The notes under the pieces are model-generated. The model made no database searches. It saw only the letters and a list, made by a program, of their open reading frames with translations, and was not told the DNA's origin. From an uncultured Synechococcus sp. (GTDB lineage: Bacteria; Cyanobacteriota; Cyanobacteriia; PCC-6307; Cyanobiaceae), in assembly GCA_937975655.1 (NCBI GenBank), contig CALJTZ010000460.1, forward strand, positions 1 through 10,831: DNA of 10,831 nucleotides. Reading direction: 5' to 3'. Made by a program: the position numbers and the translations under genes. The stretch's first letter is position 1. Each line of letters starts with the position of its first letter. Below, one piece after another: positions 1 through 6,284 of the stretch.

Positions 1-2
1 CC

Positions 3-815
3 CGATTCAAAGTAGCGATCACACCAGGGCTTCCTAGATTCTGTGGCGGCCTCGCGGGCTACTTTGGCTATGACACGGTCAGGCACATCGAGCCGCGTCT
101 CTGTTCGGATGCAGCCAAGAAAAAGCGTGATCCAATTAATGTGCCCGACATTGTGTTGCTGCTTACCGAGTCGCTAGCGATCATCGATAACCTTGCAGGC
201 AAGCTCTATCTGATTGTGTATGTTAATCCGCAGTCTGGCGACGGCGTTGAAGCCGCCTATGCCTCGGGCGCCCGCGAACTCGATCGTCTTGAGGCAAAGT
301 TAAATTCCCCGGTACTTGCACCGAAAGCAGAAAAGCTAAAACCGACCCAGGTTATTCGCGATTTTAAAAAAGAGGATTACCTAAAAGCTGTTGCGGTAGC
401 AAAGGAGTACATCGCCGCGGGTGATGTCATGCAGGTTCAGATTGGCCAGGTTTTGCGTAAGCCTTATGCGGGTGAGCCGCTCACCCTCTATGGCGATGGC
501 AGTCAAACCCGGTCCTTCTGTTATGTGGATGACCTTGTGGAAGGTCTGATTCGACTGATGAATGGCGGGCATTCTGGTCCAATCAATATTGGCAATCCTG
601 GAGAGTTCACCATTCGGCAGTTGGCCGAGATGGTGAGGGAACGCATCAATCCATCCCTTGAGCTGATTCGGCGACCGCTTCCGCAGGATGATCCTCTGCA
701 GCGTCAGCCCTTGATCGACCTCGCTCGATCGGAGCTCGGCTGGGAGCCTTCGATTCCTCTGGCTGAGGGGCTCGATCACACGATTGCATACTTCAAGAAC
801 CGTCTGGAGGCCTGA
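3..815 (+). CDS. Chimeric open frame: internal TrpE fragment joined to C-terminal UDP-glucuronate decarboxylase
   Basis: The frame is open from the window edge, so the start is not visible; the GTG at 141 lies inside homologous sequence and is not a credible start. Codons from base 3 to about 470 read like the middle of anthranilate synthase component I: GGLAGYFGYDTVRHIEPRL, then DNLAGKLYLIVYVNP, then AAGDVMQVQIGQ, the form I associate with betaproteobacterial TrpE. From about 471 the protein becomes the end of a UDP-glucuronate decarboxylase (short-chain dehydrogenase/reductase family): GEPLTLYGDGSQTRSFCYVDD, GPINIGNPGEFTIRQLAE and ELGWEPSIPLAEGL. The TrpE catalytic C-terminus is missing, as are the decarboxylase's NAD-binding GxxGxxG and YxxxK, so neither enzyme would work. 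The decarboxylase half belongs with the next two genes, since it would use the UDP-glucuronate made by the dehydrogenase five bases downstream. The identity of both halves is recognised by eye; an assembly artefact is the likeliest cause. Confidence 0.8.
   Translation, partial: RFKVAITPGLPRFCGGLAGYFGYDTVRHIEPRLCSDAAKKKRDPINVPDIVLLLTESLAIIDNLAGKLYLIVYVNPQSGDGVEAAYASGARELDRLEAKLNSPVLAPKAEKLKPTQVIRDFKKEDYLKAVAVAKEYIAAGDVMQVQIGQVLRKPYAGEPLTLYGDGSQTRSFCYVDDLVEGLIRLMNGGHSGPINIGNPGEFTIRQLAEMVRERINPSLELIRRPLPQDDPLQRQPLIDLARSELGWEPSIPLAEGLDHTIAYFKNRLEA
465..491 (+). other. Fusion junction between trpE-like and decarboxylase-like sequence
   Basis: The switch falls where both families carry a similar short motif. 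TrpE proteins read roughly KPY..SPL(S/T)LYRALR here, and UDP-glucuronate decarboxylases read RGEPLTLYGDGS. The observed protein is RKPYAGEPLTLYGDGS, so P-L-T-L-Y (codons 477-491) could come from either parent. A short shared word of this kind can mislead a k-mer assembler and could also serve as microhomology in a real recombination. Base composition differs partly on either side: by hand count 301-420 is about 46% GC and 621-740 about 61%, though 1-120 is about 58%. Confidence 0.7.
806..810 (+). promoter_or_regulatory. Ribosome binding site of the UDP-glucose dehydrogenase gene
   Basis: GGAGG lies ten bases before the ATG at 821, inside the last codons of the preceding frame. It is one of the few clear Shine-Dalgarno sequences in the window. 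It fixes the ATG at 821 as the start and suggests that translation is coupled to the upstream decarboxylase gene. Confidence 0.6.
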
Positions 816-820
816 TACCC

Positions 821-2236
821 ATGCATCCCATCCGCTCCATCTGCTGCATCGGCGCTGGCTATGTGGGTGGTCCCACAATGGCGGTGATCGCTGACCGCTG
901 CCCTGAGATTCAGGTGACCGTGGTGGATCTGAATGAAGCGCGCATCGCTGCTTGGAACAGTTCCGATCTCAGCCGGCTTCCCGTCTACGAGCCTGGCCTG
1001 GATGCCGTGGTAGGCCGTTGCCGGGGCCGCAACCTGCATTTCACCACGGCTGTGGATGCTGCTATCGCTGCTGCCGACATGGTGTTCCTGTCTGTGAACA
1101 CCCCGACCAAGACCAAGGGTGTGGGGGCTGGTCAGGCCAGTGACCTGCGCTGGATTGAAGCCTCTGCTCGCCAGGTGGCTGCCTGCGCCCAGGGGCACAC
1201 GATCGTGGTGGAGAAAAGCACCCTGCCGGTGCGCACGGCTGAAACGGTGAAGGCCATCCTAGGCGCGGCTCAAGGGGAGGCTGCTGGGGCCAAAACATTT
1301 GCGGTGCTCTCCAATCCCGAGTTCCTGGCCGAGGGCACGGCCATCACCGATCTGGAGAATCCCGATCGTGTTCTGATCGGTGGTGATGATTCCGCGGCCA
1401 TTGAAGCGTTGGCATCTGTTTACGGTCACTGGGTGCCGACAGAGCGGATTCTTCGCACCAATCTATGGAGCAGTGAGCTCTCGAAACTCACAGCCAATGC
1501 GTTTCTGGCCCAGCGCATTTCCTCAATTAATGCTATTGGGGCTTTGTGCGAGGCCACTGGTGCTGATGTGCAGGAGGTGGCCAAGGCGATCGGAACCGAC
1601 ACCCGGATCGGCTCCAAGTTTCTCAAGGCCGGTCCTGGCTTTGGCGGCAGTTGTTTTCAGAAAGATATCCTGAACCTCGTCTATCTGTGTGGTCATTACG
1701 GGCTCCACGAGGTTGCCGCCTATTGGCAGCAGGTGGTGGAGTTGAACACTTGGCAGCAGCATCGCATTGCACGTCTGGTGGTGCAGCGTCTGTTCGGAAC
1801 CGTCACGGCCAAGCGTTTGGCTGTGTTTGGGTTTGCCTTCAAGGCCGATACCAACGACACGCGTGAAGCCCCAGCGATTCGAATCTGCAGGGATCTGCTC
1901 GAGGAAGGTGCCCAATTGGCCATCTATGACCCGAAAGTGCCTGCTGAGCAGATGGCCCATGACCTGGGCCAGTCAGGGCAGATTTCCGCAAGCGATGTAT
2001 CTCCTCGCCTCCAGGGTGAGGGCGTCTGGATGCGCTGCAACACGCCTTTGCAGGCCGCTGAGGGGGCTGATGCGGTGCTGATCCTCACCGAATGGGATGA
2101 GTTCCGCGTGTTGCCATGGGATGAGGTGCAACGAGTGATGCGTCAGCCAGCTTGGTTGTTTGATTCCCGTTCCATTGCCAATAGTCGTGCGGCCCGTGCT
2201 GCTGGTTTAAGCGTCTGGACCGTTGGCGAAGGGTGA
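821..2236 (+). CDS. ugd: UDP-glucose 6-dehydrogenase
   Basis: A 471-residue enzyme that oxidises UDP-glucose to UDP-glucuronate in two NAD+-dependent steps in the cytoplasm. The N-terminal Rossmann motif GAGYVGGPT is at residues 11-19, EKSTLPV at 131-137, NPEFLAEG at 165-172 and the central SKLTANAFLAQR helix at 221-232. The catalytic cysteine is C278 in GPGFGGSCFQKD, and the C-terminal UDP-binding domain has FAFKADTNDTRE at 338-349. GAGYVGGPT, SCFQKDILNLVYLC and the NDTRE region resemble the animal/plant type of the enzyme rather than the shorter bacterial TuaD/Ugd type. It ends soon after the last domain and lacks the long tail of the animal enzyme. The gene begins five bases after the decarboxylase stop and is followed 64 bases later by a UDP-glucuronate epimerase, so it supplies the shared substrate of the cluster. 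It is complete, with all key residues present. Confidence 0.95.
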   Translation: MHPIRSICCIGAGYVGGPTMAVIADRCPEIQVTVVDLNEARIAAWNSSDLSRLPVYEPGLDAVVGRCRGRNLHFTTAVDAAIAAADMVFLSVNTPTKTKGVGAGQASDLRWIEASARQVAACAQGHTIVVEKSTLPVRTAETVKAILGAAQGEAAGAKTFAVLSNPEFLAEGTAITDLENPDRVLIGGDDSAAIEALASVYGHWVPTERILRTNLWSSELSKLTANAFLAQRISSINAIGALCEATGADVQEVAKAIGTDTRIGSKFLKAGPGFGGSCFQKDILNLVYLCGHYGLHEVAAYWQQVVELNTWQQHRIARLVVQRLFGTVTAKRLAVFGFAFKADTNDTREAPAIRICRDLLEEGAQLAIYDPKVPAEQMAHDLGQSGQISASDVSPRLQGEGVWMRCNTPLQAAEGADAVLILTEWDEFRVLPWDEVQRVMRQPAWLFDSRSIANSRAARAAGLSVWTVGEG

Positions 2237-2300
2237 GCAAGGCTCTGACTAAACTCAAGGCTATGAATGCGTACAGTCGTTCTGGCTTGATTTGCTGCTG

Positions 2301-3341
2301 ATGGCTGCTTCCAGCCCCATCCTCGTCACTGGTGCTGCAGGCTTCATTGGCTCTGAGGTGGCTCGGCAGCTGCTGTTGCGAGGTGATCGTGTTGTCGGCA
2401 TGGATAACCTCAATAGCTATTACGACCCTGCTCTCAAGCAGGCACGCTTAAGGCGGCTCGAGCAGCTAACTCCCCCTCTACAGGATCGAGCTTGGCGGTT
2501 TGAGCACATGGATCTCGCGGATTCTGAGGCGCTGATTCATTTGTTTGCCCAATGCCGCCCTCGGGCGGTGGTGCATCTCGCCGCCCAGGCGGGTGTGCGT
2601 TATTCGTTGGAGAATCCCGCTGCTTATATCCAAAGCAATCTGGTGGGCTTTGGTCACATTCTGGAGGGATGCCGGCACCACGGTGTGGAGCACCTGGTGT
2701 ATGCCTCCAGTAGTTCGGTGTATGGCGGCAACCGCCAGATGCCCTTCTCTGAGCAGCATCCGGTAAATCATCCAGTGAGCCTCTATGCGGCCACCAAGAA
2801 AGCGAACGAGCTGATGGCCCACACCTACAGCCATCTCTATGGGCTGCCAGCTACCGGGCTTCGCTTCTTCACGGTGTACGGCCCCTGGGGGCGCCCCGAT
2901 ATGGCGCCGATGTTGTTTGCCAAGGCCATCCTGGCTGGCGAACCCATCAAGGTGTTCAATCACGGCCGCATGCAGCGCGATTTCACCTACATCGACGACA
3001 TCGTGCACGGGGTGATCCGCTGCCTGGATCGACCGGCCACGGCCGATCCGTTGTTTGATCCGCTGCATCCCAACCCGGCTACGGCGGCCGTGCCCCACCG
3101 GGTGTTCAACATTGGCAATTCCCAGCCAACCGAGCTGTTGCGCTTCATTGAGGTGCTGGAGAATGCCTTGGGGGTGCAGGCGATCAAGGAGTTCCAGCCC
3201 ATGCAGCCCGGGGATGTGCCGGCAACGGCAGCGGACACTGCGGCCCTGGAGGCCTGGGTTGGCTTCCGGCCCGCCACGCCGATTGAGCAGGGCGTGGAGG
3301 CCTTCGCCCGCTGGTATCGGAGTTTCTACGAACTGGCGTAG
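2301..3341 (+). CDS. UDP-glucuronate 4-epimerase (NAD-dependent epimerase/dehydratase)
   Basis: A 346-residue short-chain dehydrogenase/reductase of the extended type that probably interconverts UDP-glucuronate and UDP-galacturonate. The NAD-binding GAAGFIG is at residues 11-17, HLAAQAGVRYS at 92-102, SSSSVYGG at 136-143 and the catalytic Y162/K166 pair in YAATKK. RFFTVYGPWGRPDMA at 188-202 is the hallmark by which I assign the glucuronate-epimerase branch rather than GalE or RmlB. RDFTYIDDIVHG follows at 226-237. I chose the ATG at 2301; a TTG at 2292 would add three residues, and neither has a clear ribosome binding site. Its neighbour makes the likely substrate, which supports the assignment. 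Substrate specificity is inferred, and another UDP-sugar epimerase activity is possible. The symbol is left empty because names vary (GAE, CapJ, LspL). Confidence 0.88.
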   Translation: MAASSPILVTGAAGFIGSEVARQLLLRGDRVVGMDNLNSYYDPALKQARLRRLEQLTPPLQDRAWRFEHMDLADSEALIHLFAQCRPRAVVHLAAQAGVRYSLENPAAYIQSNLVGFGHILEGCRHHGVEHLVYASSSSVYGGNRQMPFSEQHPVNHPVSLYAATKKANELMAHTYSHLYGLPATGLRFFTVYGPWGRPDMAPMLFAKAILAGEPIKVFNHGRMQRDFTYIDDIVHGVIRCLDRPATADPLFDPLHPNPATAAVPHRVFNIGNSQPTELLRFIEVLENALGVQAIKEFQPMQPGDVPATAADTAALEAWVGFRPATPIEQGVEAFARWYRSFYELA

Positions 3342-3346
3342 GGCAT

Positions 3347-3372
3347 GAAAAAGCGGGCTCTGGAGCCCGCTG
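3347..3372 (-). terminator. Intrinsic terminator of the rubA-ycf48-psbEFLJ operon
   Basis: Bases 3352-3359 (AGCGGGCT) pair perfectly with 3364-3371 (AGCCCGCT) around a four-base loop. Read on the - strand, the GC-rich 8-bp stem is followed by T residues from the A run at 3348-3352, which is the classic Rho-independent layout. On the + strand no T run follows the stem, so it should act mainly on transcripts from psbJ, whose stop is about 60 bases upstream. The epimerase gene converges on it from the other side. Confidence 0.75.
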
Positions 3373-3431
3373 GAGAGGTGAACAGTGCGTTTCCTCGAAA
3401 GAGTGAAGGTCAAGAGGAGATTGTTCGGGGT

Positions 3432-3632
3432 TCAGGCGGAACCCACGCCCGTGTAAGCGCCGTAGAAGAACAGGCCCACCACAAAGATCACAGCCATGCC
3501 GCCGGCGGTGGCCACCAGCCACAAGGGCAGCACACCTTCGGTCCAGCGGGAGCGCCAGGCAACGGCTGGGCGGCCGTCGGGAAGGCGGTCTGGGATCCGG
3601 CCGTCAGGCAGATTTGATTTTTTGCCGCTCAT
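3432..3632 (-). CDS. psbJ: Photosystem II reaction centre protein J
   Basis: A 66-residue thylakoid membrane protein next to cytochrome b559 in photosystem II, with roles in plastoquinone exchange and PSII assembly. One transmembrane helix spans about residues 35-58 (LPLWLVATAGGMAVIFVVGL), followed by the typical C-terminal end FFYGAYTGVGSA. The N-terminal part, with SGKKSNLPDGRIPDRLPDGR, is longer than in the roughly 40-residue PsbJ of other cyanobacteria and plastids. I associate that extension with Prochlorococcus and marine or freshwater Synechococcus. It is the last gene of the operon, 15 bases after psbL, with a GGGAG-type ribosome binding site a few bases before the ATG. The operon terminator follows. 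Confidence 0.93.
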   Translation of the reverse strand: MSGKKSNLPDGRIPDRLPDGRPAVAWRSRWTEGVLPLWLVATAGGMAVIFVVGLFFYGAYTGVGSA

Positions 3633-3647
3633 CGCAGGTGCTCCCGG

Positions 3648-3767
3648 TCAGTTGAAGAAGTAGCTGGAGAACAGGATGCCGGTGACGAACACAAACAGCA
3701 GGCCCAGATAGAGGCTGGTGCGGTTCAGCTCAACCGGCAGGTTGTTGGGGTTGGGGTTGCGTTGCAT
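3648..3767 (-). CDS. psbL: Photosystem II protein L
   Basis: A 39-residue single-helix subunit at the photosystem II monomer interface, needed for correct electron flow at QA. The sequence MQRNPNPNNLPVELNRTSLY, followed by a helix at about residues 17-37 and ending in SSYFFN, is close to the universal PsbL sequence. The same frame stays open upstream to 3860, but that stretch overlaps psbF and is not PsbL. The ATG at 3767 gives the normal length. It lies 11 bases after psbF with no clear ribosome binding site, so translation is probably coupled. It is too short for many automatic gene finders. Confidence 0.95.
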   Translation of the reverse strand: MQRNPNPNNLPVELNRTSLYLGLLFVFVTGILFSSYFFN

Positions 3768-3778
3768 GGCTGCAGACC

Positions 3779-3916
3779 TCAGCGACGAATGAACTGCATC
3801 GCGGCCAGGGCACCCAGGAAAAACACCGTGGGAATGCCGAGGGCGTGCAAGGACAGCCACCGGACCGTGAAGATCGGGTAGTTGCGGGGCGTGGTGGAGG
3901 CGGGGGACTGGGTCAT
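3779..3916 (-). CDS. psbF: Cytochrome b559 beta subunit
   Basis: A 45-residue protein that pairs with PsbE to bind one haem between two transmembrane helices in the photosystem II core. The translation begins MTQSPASTTPRNYPIFTVRW and continues with one helix at about residues 18-41, ending AAMQFIRR. The haem-ligating histidine is H24 in RWLSLHALGIP. The start is fixed by length and by its position three bases after the psbE stop, which implies translational coupling. The order psbE-psbF-psbL-psbJ is conserved across cyanobacteria and plastids. Confidence 0.95.
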   Translation of the reverse strand: MTQSPASTTPRNYPIFTVRWLSLHALGIPTVFFLGALAAMQFIRR

Positions 3917-3919
3917 GGC

Positions 3920-4168
3920 TTATTTCAAGCGCTGGTCGAGCGAGCTCTTGGCGTCGTAGCGCTGGCTCACGACAGGAGCCTTGGAATCCTGGGCCTGGAA
4001 GTAGGCATCAGGACGGGGCGTGCCGAAGGCGTCGTACGCCAGGCCCGTGGACACGAACAGGAAGCCCGCCAGGAAGATCGCCGGCAGGGTCACGGCATGG
4101 ATCACCCAGTAACGGATGCTCGTGATGATTTCGAAGAACGGGCGTTCCCCAGTAGAGCCGGCAGCCAT
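3920..4168 (-). CDS. psbE: Cytochrome b559 alpha subunit
   Basis: An 82-residue core subunit of photosystem II that contributes the second haem ligand of cytochrome b559 and is essential for PSII assembly. The conserved N-terminal motif GERPFFEIITSIRYWVIHAV includes the haem-ligating histidine H24. A single transmembrane helix follows (about 20-42), and then the lumenal domain with GTPRPDAYF and SQRYDAKSSLDQRLK. Length is normal for the family. The gene heads the psb part of the operon, 89 bases downstream of ycf48. That gap is long enough for its own promoter: a weak -10-like TAGGAT lies on the - strand at 4192-4197, but I see no matching -35. Confidence 0.96.
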   Translation of the reverse strand: MAAGSTGERPFFEIITSIRYWVIHAVTLPAIFLAGFLFVSTGLAYDAFGTPRPDAYFQAQDSKAPVVSQRYDAKSSLDQRLK

Positions 4169-4205
4169 AGCAGCGAGCGTTCAGCTGGTGAATCCTAAGG
4201 GCGCG

Positions 4206-4233
4206 CTGGTGGCCGCCGGGAGCGGCCAGCCAG
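4206..4233. other. Hairpin in the ycf48-psbE gap
   Basis: TGGCCGC (4210-4216) pairs perfectly with GCGGCCA (4222-4228) around a five-base loop. Beyond a one-base bulge, CTGG (4206-4209) pairs with CCAG (4230-4233), giving about 11 bp in all. No T run follows on either strand, so it is not a standard intrinsic terminator. It could attenuate transcription from rubA-ycf48, stabilise the psbE mRNA end, or simply reflect high GC content. Confidence 0.45.
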
Positions 4234-4257
4234 CTTGGTTACAGAGGGAAAGGTGGC

Positions 4258-5253
4258 TCAGCCCACCCAGCGCAGCAGCGAGCCGCGCTCACCCAGGGCA
4301 AAGCCCTTGCCATCGGCCAGGAAGGCGATGCGGGTGAAGTTGGTGGGTTGCTGGGCGCCCACGGGGTCCTTCTGCCAGCTCTTGCCGCCATCACCACTGG
4401 TGAGCAGGGTGCCGCTGCCGCCACCGGTCCAGATCCTGCCGCTGGGATCCCAGGCCATGTCCAGGTAGCCGTAGCCGTTGGTGATGGGGATCACCGGCTT
4501 GCTCCAGTCCTCGGGGTTGCTGGCATCCGGGTTGAAGCGCAGCTGGGCGCCACGGGTGAGCATCCAGAGGCTGTTGTCGGGCTGGAAGCCCATGGATTGC
4601 ACCCGCTGACTGCTCACCCGCTGGTGAGGCGTCCACACGGGATCGCCGGGGGCCCAGGTGGCAAAGAAATTACCCAGGCTGCTCACGCTCACGTACTGGC
4701 CATCGGGGCCGCGGCGCAGATCGCGCACGGCGCCGGCTGCATCGCTGACGTCCGCCTGCCAGGAGTTGCCGCCATCGGCGGTGCGGTAGATGGCGCCCAC
4801 GTTGGTGGCCAGCTCCGCGCTGTTGCGCTCGAGGGCGGTGATCAGATAGGGCTCGCCCGGCAGCTTGGTGTCGAGGAACAGGCGGCTCCAGTTCTGGCCG
4901 CCATCGGTGCTGTGCAGCAGCAGGCCCGGCTGGCCGGCGATCCAGCCCTCGTCGCCGTTGAAGTCCACGCTGATGAGGCGGAAGTTCTCTTCCAGTGGCA
5001 GCTCCAGAGCCCGCTCCTGCCAGGAGGCTCCGCCATCGTTGGTCTCCAGGATCAGGCGGTTGCTGCCCACCAGGAAGCCGTGCTGGCTGTCGGTGAAGGC
5101 CAGATCCAGCGGGTTGGATTTGGTGTGGATGTCCACCGGCTGCCAGGGGCTGGTGGCGGCTGTGGGCAGGCCCGTGGTGACGCAGCCGCCCAGGCCGAAG
5201 GCCAGGACCACGGTGAGCACGAGCGCGCTCAGGGAGGAGGCGAGGCGTTTCAT
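4258..5253 (-). CDS. ycf48: Photosystem II assembly factor Ycf48 (HCF136 homologue), lipoprotein
   Basis: A 331-residue assembly factor that binds newly made D1 and helps form the PSII reaction-centre complex on the lumenal side of the thylakoid. The signal segment at residues 5-23 ends in LGGC with C24, a typical lipobox, so the mature protein is probably membrane-tethered by a lipid. The rest is a beta-propeller of the BNR type, with recurring blades such as TNDGGASWQ, STDGGQNWS, TADGGNSWQ and SGDGGKSWQ, each a T/S-x-D-G-G-x-x-W turn. The last blade reads GFALGERGSLLRWVG, as in cyanobacterial Ycf48. I chose the ATG at 5253 because the signal peptide starts there; the frame is open further upstream but overlaps rubA. 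It follows rubA by two bases and precedes psbE. Confidence 0.95.
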   Translation of the reverse strand: MKRLASSLSALVLTVVLAFGLGGCVTTGLPTAATSPWQPVDIHTKSNPLDLAFTDSQHGFLVGSNRLILETNDGGASWQERALELPLEENFRLISVDFNGDEGWIAGQPGLLLHSTDGGQNWSRLFLDTKLPGEPYLITALERNSAELATNVGAIYRTADGGNSWQADVSDAAGAVRDLRRGPDGQYVSVSSLGNFFATWAPGDPVWTPHQRVSSQRVQSMGFQPDNSLWMLTRGAQLRFNPDASNPEDWSKPVIPITNGYGYLDMAWDPSGRIWTGGGSGTLLTSGDGGKSWQKDPVGAQQPTNFTRIAFLADGKGFALGERGSLLRWVG

Positions 5254-5255
5254 GC

Positions 5256-5663
5256 TCAGCGCAGGGAATAAAGAGAGAGGAAGAAGGCGAAGGCCAGGGC
5301 GAAGCCGCCGAAGATCAGCACGTTTTTCTGGCCGGGGGTGAGGGTGTTCACCCCGAGCCCGTAGCCCAGATTCTCCTCGAAGCCGCTCGGCTTGTTGCGG
5401 GGGCCGATGTCCTTGAAGGCGCCCACCTTGCTGCGGCACACGGGGCAGCGGAAGCTGGCGGGATCCAGGCCGCTGAACGGTGTGCCAGGGGCGATTGCCA
5501 GCTTCTTCACCCCCTCATCGGGGTCGTACACAAAGCCGCAGCTGCGGCACTCGAAGCGGTGGGTATCGGGATCGTCGACGGGCGCGCCTTCCGCAGCGGG
5601 CGCCTCGTTGGCGGCCTCCGGCTCGGCTGGGGGCGCCTGGTGCGGCTGGTGCTCCTCGCTCAC
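5256..5663 (-). CDS. rubA: Membrane-anchored rubredoxin, PSII assembly
   Basis: A 135-residue protein of the RubA family, which oxygenic phototrophs need for photosystem assembly. An acidic, Pro/Ala-rich, probably disordered stretch (residues 1-34) precedes the rubredoxin domain. Its single iron is held by C39 and C42 (CRSC) and C73 and C76 (CPVC), with FVYDPDEGV between them. A linker leads to one C-terminal transmembrane helix at about residues 114-132, so the iron domain should face the cytoplasm at the thylakoid surface. The start is a GTG at 5661-5663 with no visible ribosome binding site; a slightly different start within the low-complexity N-terminus cannot be excluded. It is the first gene of the operon and is transcribed away from ndhC. 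Confidence 0.93.
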   Translation of the reverse strand: MSEEHQPHQAPPAEPEAANEAPAAEGAPVDDPDTHRFECRSCGFVYDPDEGVKKLAIAPGTPFSGLDPASFRCPVCRSKVGAFKDIGPRNKPSGFEENLGYGLGVNTLTPGQKNVLIFGGFALAFAFFLSLYSLR

Positions 5664-5893
5664 GGCGGGCTGGCGGCTGGTTGGACTCTAAGGAGAGCCC
5701 TCGCTGGGGCGGGAGCCAGGCGCGGCGGGGGCTTGAACCCTGGGGCCGCACGTGCTGTTTCGCCAGGGTCTGCGGGGTTCTGTACAGGCTGTACAGAATT
5801 CAGGAGTGCGCCGCGGGTGTGCAGCCGGCGCGCGCCAACCCAGGCTCCGGCGGTGGATGCCAGACTGCCCCCCAGGTTGGGCTGCCTTTGCCC
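5664..5893. promoter_or_regulatory. Divergent control region between rubA and ndhC
   Basis: These 230 bases contain no gene I can support and must hold the promoters of both the rubA-psb operon (-) and the ndhCKJ operon (+). Visible elements are a perfect dyad at 5778-5798 (separate entry), a possible stem-loop at 5722-5749 (GCGGC with GCCGC, inner GGG with CCC), and a 6-bp pairing of CCAACC (5835-5840) with GGTTGG (5875-5880) just ahead of ndhC. I see no good sigma-70 -35/-10 pair. The segment TTAGAGT on the - strand near 5687-5693 is only a weak -10 candidate for rubA. Confidence 0.7.
5778..5798. promoter_or_regulatory. Perfect 21-bp dyad, candidate operator
   Basis: Arms TTCTGTACAG (5778-5787) and CTGTACAGAA (5789-5798) are exact reverse complements around a single G. 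The core octamer CTGTACAG is itself palindromic and occurs twice, nine bases apart, so the site is both an inverted and a direct repeat. It lies 95 bases before the ndhC start and 114 bases before rubA. It fits the loose TGT-N9-ACA pattern described for NtcA/CRP-type sites. It misses the strict NtcA pattern GTA-N8-TAC by one base, and the cyanobacterial LexA spacing by one base. The bound protein is unknown. Confidence 0.55.
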
Positions 5894-6256
5894 GTGTTCG
5901 TTCTCTCTGGCTACGACGCCTTCCTCGGCTTCCTGCTGATCTCGGCGGCGGTGCCCGTGCTGGCACTGGTCACCAACAAGCTGGTGGCGCCTAAGTCGCG
6001 CACGGGCGAGCGGGATCTCACCTACGAATCGGGCATGGAGCCCATCGGCGGTGCCTGGATCCAGTTCAACATCCGCTACTACATGTTTGCGCTGGTCTTC
6101 GTGATCTTCGACGTGGAGACCGTGTTCCTCTATCCCTGGGCCGTGGCCTTCCACCGGCTGGGCTTGCTGGCCTTCATCGAGGCCCTGGTGTTCATTTCCA
6201 TCCTCGTGGTGGCCCTGGCCTACGCCTGGCGCAAGGGCGCTCTCGAGTGGAGCTGA
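5894..6256 (+). CDS. ndhC: NAD(P)H-quinone oxidoreductase subunit 3
   Basis: A 120-residue membrane subunit of cyanobacterial NDH-1, the thylakoid complex that passes electrons from ferredoxin to plastoquinone in respiration, cyclic electron flow and CO2 uptake. Three transmembrane helices lie at about residues 8-28, 62-82 and 90-110. The loop between the first two carries YESGMEPIGGAW (44-55), the conserved NuoA/ND3 loop next to the quinone site. FDVETVFLYPWA (72-83) is also family-typical. I chose the GTG at 5894 because it gives the usual start MFVLSGYDAFLGF and normal length. A TTG at 5888 is possible, and the open frame further upstream is not NdhC. There is no strong ribosome binding site. 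It is first in the ndhC-ndhK-ndhJ operon. Confidence 0.95.
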   Translation: MFVLSGYDAFLGFLLISAAVPVLALVTNKLVAPKSRTGERDLTYESGMEPIGGAWIQFNIRYYMFALVFVIFDVETVFLYPWAVAFHRLGLLAFIEALVFISILVVALAYAWRKGALEWS

Positions 6257-6284
6257 GCCGGAGCTGTAACGCCGCATCCAACCC

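Noticed and set aside
141..143. GTG as start of the first gene
   Set aside because: Family-like TrpE sequence continues in frame upstream to base 3, so this codon is internal.
2478..3413. 311-codon - strand frame opposite the UDP-glucuronate epimerase
   Set aside because: No recognisable motif; it mirrors the strongly conserved epimerase coding sequence.
4348..5271. 307-codon + strand frame opposite ycf48
   Set aside because: It is a low-complexity Ala/Gly/His/Val shadow of a well-supported gene on the other strand.
5722..5749. tRNA T-arm-like sequence GGTTCAAGCCCC on the - strand upstream of rubA
   Set aside because: The T stem is imperfect, and I could find no acceptor stem, D arm or anticodon arm at the right distances.
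5778..5798. LexA (SOS) box reading of the dyad
   Set aside because: The GTAC half-sites are five bases apart instead of the four in the cyanobacterial LexA consensus, and the E. coli form CTGT-N8-ACAG is also off by one base.
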